Assembly: GCA_049999765.1 (NCBI GenBank)
Contig: JBNGIQ010009354.1
Coordinates: 110,885-174,884, forward strand
DNA length: 64,000 bases
Direction of reading: 5' to 3'
Source of the DNA: Phaeoceros laevis
Lineage: Eukaryota; Anthocerotophyta; Anthocerotopsida; Notothyladales
Shown here piece after piece: positions 10,601 to 18,643 of the stretch (within the stretch, counting starts at the first letter, position 1; the number at the start of each line of letters is the position of its first letter). Under the pieces are notes generated by a model. The model was given only the letters and a program-made list of their open reading frames with translations, made no database searches and had not been told where the DNA came from. The position numbers and the translations under genes are program-made.

Positions 10601-12952
10601 CACGTCAGCTTACAATCGTCAATTTGCTTTTGACTGGAGCCCGGAGGATCTTGGCCCAGATGAGGTCTGTAAAGAGCTTACAACCTGAGTTTAGGTGGAG
10701 CATGTTTGCTTGTGCATGACTGGAGAAGCATCTGGAAACCTTGGAGCTGCTAGAAGGGCATTACTAATGATGCACTGTTTTGCAGCTATCACGGTATGTT
10801 GAGAAACTGGAGGTGAAGGAAACTTACATGGACACAGTTCTTGACATGGAAAGTGTTTTGCTTGAGGCAGACGACAGCAGTAGATCCAGGGTGTTCCAAG
10901 ACACAAACAGCGAAACCGGTGGTGCAGCGAATGTGCATTCGAATAGAGGCCAGTATGCTTCGACATCTGCTTTTCACCAGAAGGTGCAACCACCAATGAG
11001 CAGAGTAAGTGAGGTCGTTTGGGTAGAGGTCATTGGAGCCCGGCAGAGGAGAGGTGGGGCTTCACTTGGTGAGAGAGTAGTTGGCGTACAGGAGCATACT
11101 GTTTACAGAATTCTGGTGAAGGGGCTTCACAGTGAGTGGGAAATTGACAGGAGATATAGAGAGTTTGTCCTCTTGCACAGCAAGCTACTAAGCTTGTTTC
11201 GCAGACAGAGTGGTTTCTTTCTCCCCACGCCATGGGATAAGGTGAGGGTAGAGTCTCGTAAGATCTTTGGAAACACATCACCCAATGTGGTGGAAGTGCG
11301 CAGTGCTTTAATTCAGGTGTGCTTGCACTCATTGATCCTAGCCGGAACTCCTTTAAAAACTGCAGGCCCCTTGTTGGATTTTCTATCCCCTGGTGATGTG
11401 ATAGGTTGGTCTTCAGCTTTGCCACTTGTAAGTAGTCCGTCAATATGTCAGAAGGCTGCAGCTCACCTACCTCTAGAAGACTTCATTTCACCACATTCAC
11501 AGTTACCCCGGTCGGATTCTGCCTGGAGTATAGTGGAACGTGATCAAGATGCAAAAGGCAGCACAGTATTTGGCAAGACTATCAGATTGATAGTTCAAGT
11601 TCATGCATTTAAATCTGTAAAACAACAGCTGCACGCACAGCATCAGGCTTGTGCTGGCTGCTACAAGCATTTAGTGTCTCCCGCTGGCCTAGTTCCCAGC
11701 TTTGTACAGACGTTACGTTTGGCTGGGCCAAGGCTTTGTGAATACACTGGGCAGTTATTTTGTTCGGCATGCCATGCCAACGAAGTTGCTGTAATTCCAG
11801 GTCGAGTGCTGCAAAACTGGGATTTCTCACCTCGCAAAGTCTCGCAGCTAGCCAAGGCCTACTTGGACTCAATTTATGATCAGGTACTTTCTTGTGTTTC
11901 TTGATGATAATGAGCTTCTTAGTCAACTGGGTTGAGTTGCAGACTCTTTTACTGCTATACATGCAGTGTATGCGCCTTCACTCACAGGTTCTTGTGGTGC
12001 AGCCGATGCTGTGTGTAAGTGCAGTGAACCCATACCTTTATGGGAAGGTGCCCATTCTAGCAAATGTCCGGGAAATGCGAAAAAAAATAAGCAGACTTGT
12101 GGCCTGTTTGCACTGTCATGCTCGTTCAAGAATAACTTCCACGGTTGGATCACGGCGCTACCTTTTTGAGAACAATGATTTCTTTGCTTTGCGAGACCTT
12201 GAAGATCTTTCCAAGGGAGCTTTTGCTGGTAAGGAATTTCTTGATTTCTGACACAGTCCCCAAGTTATCAGCTATGCTGTTATATGTATAGGATAAGCCA
12301 TGCTTCACGTTTAGTGCTTGGCTTGAGATGCATTCTTTTCGTATTTGCAGTATGGAAGTTTGCTGAGTTCTGTGTAAGGTGGTCCTGTGTGGTCTTTTTT
12401 TTGCAGTTCTGCCAGGGTTCATGAAAACTACCTGGGAAAGAGTACACGTCCACATAACGAGAGAGTGTTCTGTATGCTACGAGACTGGTGAAGCGTGTGG
12501 CGCAGGAGAACTGTGTGATGACCCTTTGGATACAATCTTCCCTTTCCAGGTCAGTGTTCCTAGTCCCTTGACCAGACAGCTTGTAGGTGCTGCGGTTCTA
12601 ACTGTGTCAAATTGCAATTTTTCAGGATGATAATATAACAAGGTGTCCATCTTGTCAGCTGCCTTTTCATCATATGTGTTCCGCACGTTGTAATGAATGC
12701 CCCTCATGCGTTGGAAGACCTCCTGCGGTGGTGCCATATGACACCTATAGCTCCAGTGGATATTGCACTGGCGAGTCTGCAACTCGCATCCAGTCTACTA
12801 CAACTTTGGATGGTCGGGAGAGATCAAGCACCTCAGGTTCCAGCAAGAGAAGGTCAAGAAAAGGGTCGTCTCGGGCAGCAGATCTCAAAGAAGATTGTAC
12901 CACCTTACAAGTTCCCGATTTAAGTGCACTTTCAGCTCCTATGGAGCTTTGA
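7686..12952 (+). CDS. RUN / PX / Rubicon-homology domain protein
   Basis: Five exons (7686-10664, 10786-11883, 12003-12228, 12407-12549, 12626-12952) give about 1590 residues. An N-terminal RUN-like helical domain spans roughly residues 75-235. A long acidic, probably disordered region follows, to about 990. A PX phosphoinositide-binding domain with the RRYREF motif lies near 1070-1200. From about 1255 to the end is a zinc-binding Rubicon-homology (DUF4206) domain with CAGC, FCSACH, LHCHAR, CSVC and RCPSCQLPFHHMC clusters. Proteins with PX plus this domain occur across plants, and animal relatives (PLEKHM1, Rubicon) act on late endosomes and autophagosomes, so a role in endosomal or vacuolar traffic is inferred. 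The first donor (GTCTGT at 10665) is non-ideal. The ATG at 7686 is the first in frame; an upstream exon is possible. Confidence 0.85.
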
Positions 12953-13843
12953 AGCGTATGTGTGGACAGCATTCTGTTGTGCTGTTTGTGGACTCAGCTA
13001 GCCTGATTTTAGAGCCAAGTGTATGTAGACTAATGTAGTGCACAACTAACAACTAACATATCCATACCTGAATAACGAAATATCGCTGACTTTAACGTTG
13101 TTGGTTGGAGGAGACTAATTTTGGAGGATGTAGGATGGATCTGGTCAACGTGCCAATGTAACATTATCTAGGAAGTAAATGTACAGAACTATAGTCAGGT
13201 GGTTGTTTGATCTTGGACCCTTGTGGACCTCCCTCATGACCTTGTTGCTGCTAGCATTTCTTGTCTCCCGGCATTGAGGTTTGTTGCTTTGTAGCTTTGT
13301 AGAGTACATTTTATAAATTCATGTGGATATTAGGTGATGGAAAACGCCTCCAAAAGCCTAAAAGGTGTACAAACCACTCTAAGCAGGGCTCGCCGAAAAC
13401 CGGCCGCACTAGTATAATGACGTGTTGGTTTGATCATTTGATGAGTGATGTGGGAATAAGAGTGAGTCTGACACTTGAGTGATCTATGTGCAATTCAAGT
13501 CTACTTATTTTAAGTTATTTTATAAGGAGAAATTTATTCAGGACAAAGCCGCTGGCTCCAGTGTTCAAGATAAAATAATATCACATCTTAGCACGGCCAG
13601 AAGTGTGGGCGTCACATTATAGCCCTATCTTTGGAGCTAGCTCGAGGAGTGATCATGCAGGCTCTGAAGGCCTCGGTCCAGCAACAGTGAGGTCTACTAC
13701 ACCAATGGCCACAGCGCAACAGATACACTTTTCTATACTGGGGTCATGATGTTGCCGGGTGGTAGACAATTACCCCATATTGCATAGCGACTGCGGCTGC
13801 CCCGATATGGGGTATAAGTTTGGGGTGTGCCATACGTAAACTC
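12953..13843. other. Intergenic, 3' region of RUN-PX gene and upstream region of U2
   Basis: No coding region is supported. AT-rich sequence typical of a 3' UTR runs to about 13330. The final 100 bases carry the U2 snRNA promoter elements described separately. Confidence 0.4.
13772..13818 (+). promoter_or_regulatory. Candidate snRNA promoter: USE-like element and TATA box
   Basis: TATAAG starts at 13813, 31 bases before the U2 5' end, the expected position. ACCCCATATTG at 13772-13782 matches the plant upstream sequence element RTCCCACATCG at 8 of 11 positions and sits 30 bp before the TATA box, close to the spacing typical of Pol II-transcribed plant snRNA genes. Spacing and consensus are from established knowledge; the assignment is by eye. 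Confidence 0.5.
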
Positions 13844-14040
13844 ATACCTTTCTCGGCCTTTTGGCTAAGATCAAGTGTAGTATCTGTTCTTATCAGTTTA
13901 ATATCTGATACGTGGATCATCGATCCACATGATATTAATCTAATTTCTCTCAGGGGACAGGGCCAATGAGATAGCTTGCTGCCTCGGCCCTGTGCGCGTC
14001 GCTCTGGTATTGCACTACCTCCATTGCCTGGCGCACCCCA
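13844..14040 (+). ncRNA. U2: U2 spliceosomal snRNA
   Basis: The first ~65 bases (ATACCTTTCTCGGCCTTTTG onward) match the near-invariant 5' part of plant U2. They include the branch-point recognition sequence GTAGTA (about 13877) and stem-loop IIa (TATCAGTTTAATATCTGATA). An AATTTCT Sm-like site near 13941 follows. A GC-rich stem-loop III (CAGGGCC...GGCCCTG) comes next, then a stem-loop IV with TATTGCACTACCTCC and GGCGCACCCC. The length, about 197 nt, fits plant U2. With the promoter elements upstream it looks functional. The 3' end is set by similarity and could move by a few bases. Confidence 0.92.
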
Positions 14041-14109
14041 CCCCCAACCGGGGACCCAAACAAAAACCAAATTGCAAGTAGCAATAGCGCTGTCATTAAA
14101 TATCGGTAT

Positions 14110-14385
14110 ACCAGCAAAGGTGTGCCCTTGGGAGTGTCCCAAGAGACCAAACGAGACTACTACCTTCTCAGCATTGGTACAGAGTTGATCTTCCTTCGTC
14201 TCAGACACTGCCCTTCAACACTAGCTTGGTGTGTGGCACGTTGTTCCCTTCCTCCAAACTTTTATTTGTGAGCCATAAGATGTCTTTCCTTTCATCCCCC
14301 ACAGCAATTGTATGCACCTGCTCTGCTTGTTCACCTCGATGCCTGCCACTGCAGGTTTTTTGCTAGCTCAAATGTGTCATTTGGC
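14110..14385 (-). pseudogene. Relic of a PPR-DYW C-terminal region
   Basis: Read on the minus strand, this stretch aligns collinearly with 14930-15220 of the neighbouring PPR-DYW gene: the E2/KP box region through the deaminase HAEK region. It has many substitutions and indels and no open frame. No PPR repeats are recognisable upstream of it. It begins about 70 bases after the U2 3' end. Confidence 0.7.
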
Positions 14386-14464
14386 TCAATACCAGCCAGC
14401 ATCATCCCTTCGAAACTGTACCCATTATCATGCATTCCATGTTACTCATCCCTTGTGGACAGAT

Positions 14465-14530
14465 AGCCAAACACCTTCCAACTCAGCACCTTGCGAAGTT
14501 GGAGGGTGCTGAGTTGGAAGGTGTTTGGCT
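14465..14530. repeat. Perfect inverted repeat, 26-bp arms, 14-nt loop
   Basis: Left arm 14465-14490 (AGCCAAACACCTTCCAACTC...) and right arm 14505-14530 are exact reverse complements. As RNA it would form a 26-bp perfect hairpin. The arms show no similarity to coding parts nearby. It may be a recent inverted duplication, a small foldback element or a small-RNA precursor. Confidence 0.9.
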
Positions 14531-14569
14531 TCACATGCAGTATGGGAGGAGACACATCATTCTGGTGAC

Positions 14570-14777
14570 GTGTTCTGATACGTGGTGGATCAGTGTCAGC
14601 GATCCCTGTCCGTGTCTTAGTTTGACAAGGATAGAGTTACGCACGCACATTCACCCCAAGAGAAAGATAACAATCTCAATTTGACGGGGATAGAGTTAAG
14701 TACGCACATTCACACCAAAGAGAAAGACCAGAGTCTCTCGCACACACACCTGAGCACTGGCTAGATCTACAGTATCC
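14570..14777. repeat. 3' flank duplicated with 53171-53378
   Basis: The 200 bases beyond the stop of PPR copy A match the corresponding flank of copy B, including TGGTGGATCAGTGT, the AGAGAAAGA blocks and CACTGGCTAGATCT, with scattered differences. The duplication that made A and B therefore extended beyond the coding region. Confidence 0.85.
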
Positions 14778-16962
14778 TCACGGTCGTCCCTTACAACTGC
14801 AACGCCCGTTTGCGAATCGATGCACACGGTACCCATCCCTTACTACAATGTCTCTCTGCTCAAGCCTTGACATGATTTCCGTGGAGCTGTGGCAGTCACT
14901 GCACATGCGTAGATTCTTCGTTACCACCAGAGGTGCCCCACTCGGAGTGTTCAACAGACCAAACGCCAGAGCTAGCTTCTCCGCATGCCCACAAAGCACA
15001 TCTTCCTTTTCCTTCTGACTCAGTGCCTTCAACACCAACTTTGTGTGAGGTACGTGGCCTCCTTCCTGCTTCACACGTGCATTTGTGCTCTCTAACTTAA
15101 GCGCAATATCCTTTCTCCTTTCGCCCACCAGAAAGGAGAAAGGACATACCTCTATTGTGTACCTCATTATTCACCTCAATGCTCGCCTCTGCAGGTTTCT
15201 TGTTAGCTCCTGCTGCCCTTCTCTGTGTTTCAATCCTGTCTACATCAGTCCACCTACCCGCATCTGCGTAGGCATTGGCCATGAGCACATAGGCAGACGC
15301 CATTTGAGGGTCCAGCCTAACAATGCTTTCAAAACACCACACAGCCCTCTCTATATCCCCGTGACTTTTGCAAGCACTCAACAAAGACATCAAGCGCACC
15401 ACATTACTTTGGCCTTCACATGATAATAGCATCCTCTCTGCCTCATCTAATTGGCCAGCACGCGCAAGAAGATCAATCATGCAGGTGTAATGCTCAATAG
15501 TAGGTTTGATGCCATGCTGTTCAGCCATGGAATAAAAGTGTTTGCGACCCTCGTCCACCAGTCCCTCATGACTGCATGCTACTAGAAGGCAAGTAAAAGT
15601 AACATCATTAGGATGAACACCGGCAACTAACATCTCCTCAAAACAAGCTAGTGCCTTGCAACCTTCATCACAAGCACCATACCCAGCAATCAGGGCTGTC
15701 CATGTCACCACATTCTTTGTGTCCATGCTGTCAAAAACCTGGCGCGCATCTTCCAGCTCACCACATTTTGCATACATGTCCACCAGGCAGTTGCCCACCA
15801 CTACGTTATCCAGCAGTCCTCTTTTGACAATCTGTGAGTGAAGCTGCCTGCCCTTCTGTATGGCAACAGTGCTTGCACACGCCTTCAGAAGGCAAGCAAA
15901 AGTAACACAGTCAGCCAAAATGAGGCCCGCCTCCTCCATTTATCCATACACAACAAGCGCCTCTTGGCCCAGTCCTTGCTGTGCATACCCAGCAATCAGG
16001 GCATTCCATGTCACCACATCCTTTGTGGCCATGCTGTTAAAAACCTGGCGTGCATCTTTCAATTCGCCACATTTCGCATACATGTCAACCAGGCAGTTGC
16101 AAACAAACAAATCAGTAGAATTGCCACTGTGCAACACATCAGAGTGCACTGTTCTGCCAGATTCCAAGTCGGCGGCAAATGCACAAGCTTGAAGGGCAGC
16201 TGCAAAGACGTAATCATTCGCCTGCACTCCTGACCTGCGCATCTCCCGGTAGAGTCGTATGGCCTCCTTCGGTTTTCCGTGCTTAGCATGTACAGAGATT
16301 ATGGAAAACCACATGAAGACTTCCGGTTTCCCTACCCTGTTGGACACATCCATGGCCTCCTGTAGCCTACCTCCACATGCATACATGCGCAAGAGATGGT
16401 TTCCCAAAAATGCGTTGGATCCGTGCCCAAGCTTGACAGTGAGATCATCAAGTCGTTGCCCCAACACCAAATTTTTTTCAGCCCCGCATATCCGAATGAC
16501 TCTGTACAGCAGAGAGGAGGACACACGAGATTGTTTCTCCGCCAAGACGGTCAAAGCGTCCACTGCTGGACTTAGATGCCCATTCTCACAAAGTTGTTCG
16601 ATTACAGCCTGAGCCGTTCCGTGCCCTTGGCACTCTGGCACCGTCGGAGCAGCAGCATTATGATGGAACAAGGGGTTGGATGTAAGCTGAGCAGACCGTC
16701 CAACCTGCTTGTCCAAGGCAGCCAGCTCCGCATCCACCCAGTCAGGCTTGTAGAAGTTGTTCAGCCATACGGGCTCCTTGGACTCCTTGTGCCTGAAGTC
16801 GGGAGAGCGCGCGCTCTTCTTGTTCATCCTGCAGTCCCACCACAATGTGGAATCCAAGAAATACTGCCTCCACAACAACTCTTGTCGTTCTCCAGCACTG
16901 CTATTGTCCGGTATGCGTAGCTTGGCTGCTAAGCCACAAATGTGCAGCTTGTGTAAATCCAT
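14778..16962 (-). pseudogene. PPR-DYW editing-factor gene with premature stop and frameshift (copy A)
   Basis: The reading starts at ATG 16962 (MDLHKLHICG), also the start in the paralogue at 55020. PPR motifs of the PLS class run through it (DVVTWNALIAGYAQQGLGQEA, NVVTWTALIAGY). A TAA at 15940-15942 interrupts where the paralogue has CAA. A second lesion near 15125-15147 adds a net 19 bases compared with the paralogue and shifts the frame just after the KKPAEASIEV box. The DYW part still reads well in the new frame: HAEKLALAFG, CSDCHSS, and the terminus CSCKGRP. Known DYW proteins are organelle-targeted RNA cytidine deaminases; the KP box and GRP end mark the variant type. As read, no full-length product is possible. 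Confidence 0.85.
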
Positions 16963-17639
16963 TGCCTCGGAGGCACATTTAACCTCCCCTCCAGCTCCAG
17001 GGTGTGGACCTGCCTCCCAGCTGCTGGCGTCCAAAACCGCTGATGTTGCATCCCGTTTGTGGGTCCAAATTGTAGGTGGAGCATTGCAGGGTTTTTCAGC
17101 AGTAGCAGTCCAGCGGGCATGCCCACGTTTTTCAGCTGTTTGGCATCCAAGACTATTGATGCTGCATCGCGTTAGTGGTGCGCGCCATTGCAGGTGGAGC
17201 AAGAACGGTAACCTACGTCGCTGCTGTCGATCTTGATGTTCCCACTGCTCGGCTTCCAGTAAAACACATTAACAGAAGCGGTGCTGGGGAAGTGGTGTCG
17301 ATGGCTTCCCCTATTTATCATGTTGGAGTAGCCGACGTGTGTCTTCACTTCAATTCGTATTTAGTTGTCTTCACTACTCGTTGTCTTCATTAGTTTTGAG
17401 CCATTTCATCTCCCGGTACTTGGGTATCTCCGGGTCTTGCTAATCCACTGCTCCCTTTGTTCTCAAAATTCCGTCTCCTCTAGATGCTTGCGAGCCTCGC
17501 AGAGCTTGTCCAACTTCATCACTAAGTTTCTTTTCTTCCCCACCAGATGGAGAAACTTTGATCGGCGGGGACATATTCTCCAGGTACAAGTTTGAGCAAA
17601 ATGGTCATTGCAAAGTGGTTCCATCGACTCGCATTGGGC

Positions 17640-17695
17640 TCGATTCCCATGTGGAGTCGGCTAGCATGACCTTTCTACTACTACTTCCTTTTTCT
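17640..17695 (+). repeat. SINE-like fragment (T-arm-like motif plus TAC-rich tail)
   Basis: GGGCTCGATTCCCATGTGGAGTCGGCTAG followed by a CTACTACTAC tail resembles 27726-27782, which has GTTCAATTCCCGTGTGGAGTTGGCTA and a longer TACTACTACTAC tail. The first part looks like a tRNA T-arm (box B). Two such copies suggest a tRNA-derived retroelement, but no complete head with box A is recognised. Confidence 0.4.
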
Positions 17696-17731
17696 TTCTT
17701 TGTGATTTTATATATCAGCTACCGTATTCTA

Positions 17732-17801
17732 ATAGACTGATGACTTACTATTAGACTGATGACTTAGAATAGACTGATGACTTAGAATAGACTGATGACT
17801 T
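17732..17801. repeat. Short tandem array, ~18-bp unit AGACTGATGACTTAGAAT
   Basis: Four units with small end variations. The core CTGATGA resembles a snoRNA box C, but repetition without paired D boxes or stems argues against a snoRNA. Confidence 0.8.
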
Positions 17802-18551
17802 TGAAACATGGCGTTGATTCATTACTTTGAAACATGGCCATTAGAGGACAAAATTCCATTGAGAAACAACCCATCGCTCCTTGGTAGCCGCATCCATGCT
17901 GCCAAACACGCTGAATGTTGAAGCAATCTTATCAGCAAAGCCGCACAGGCCCTCTTCTTAATCCCGACAACCTATGTGGTCACATGCCGGTCATGTGTCA
18001 ACATGTGGGGATGGGTCCGTGCCTATGGTACCTCAGGCATGGACAACTGGAGCTTGTGAGCCATTTAGAGGAGCACAGGCAGGACCTTCGATCCCCAGAG
18101 TGGAGGCTTATGTTGAGCCGCTTGCAGAAACGGAAGGACAACGAACAACAAGGTGATGAGGAAGTAGATGGATGGGCAAAGAGGAGGAAGATGCATAGAT
18201 GACATATCATGAAAAGCTCCCATGCATGTACACATACATACGTGTGGAGGGAAGTGGGGCCATGAGAAGCCAGGTGGGAATGTGTATGCATATCCTATTC
18301 TCCTATTCAATTGCAAAAGCCGAGGTGATGAGCAAGATGCAAGAGACCGCCTCAACTGGAATTTGGAAGCACAAGCTGCTGGCGGACGCAAGCAAATCAC
18401 GCAACGCATCGAGTGTGGGATGATGAATGTTTTCTTCTTTCTACTACTGCTAATAATAATGCAGCCCGGTTTACCACGCTCTGATGCGGAAGGCAAAACG
18501 GGTGGGCTCAGGAGTCAGGACCCATCCCGAAGTCGCCCTGTGTCTCAGTTT

Positions 18552-18577
18552 CCCAAACAAAAACCAAATTGCAAGTA
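18552..18577. repeat. 26-bp exact match to the U2 3' flank (14055-14080)
   Basis: CCCAAACAAAAACCAAATTG followed by CAAGTA occurs here and at 14055-14080, 15 bases beyond the U2 3' end. It lies 66 bp upstream of the intact PPR start. Confidence 0.8.
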
Positions 18578-18643
18578 ACTTAGTCTAGTAGTATCGATGT
18601 CACCAGACACCGGGTCCGGCATGTTGTACGCAGCCTCAACAAG

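Larger units (their letters stand above)
16963..18643. other. Intergenic region between divergent PPR genes
   Basis: 16963-17236 is the 5' region of PPR copy A and is partly duplicated internally (GATGTTGCATCCCGTTTG near 17042, GATGCTGCATCGCGTTAG near 17158); its first part is also present upstream of copy B. 17732-17801 is a short tandem array described separately. 17915-18202 holds a 95-codon ORF with no recognised domain and a basic, charged C-terminal half; I do not call it a gene. Confidence 0.4.

Noticed and set aside
15940-15942. Idea that the TAA in PPR copy A is restored to CAA by U-to-C RNA editing
   Set aside because: Such editing is known for organelle transcripts, not nuclear mRNAs, and a separate frameshift would still disable the gene.
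17732-17801. Box C/D snoRNA cluster suggested by repeated CTGATGA
   Set aside because: No matching D boxes, terminal stems or guide regions; the motif recurs only because of short tandem repetition.
17915-18202. 95-codon ORF between the PPR genes
   Set aside because: No homologous family, splice context or conserved motif recognised; length is within chance expectation.
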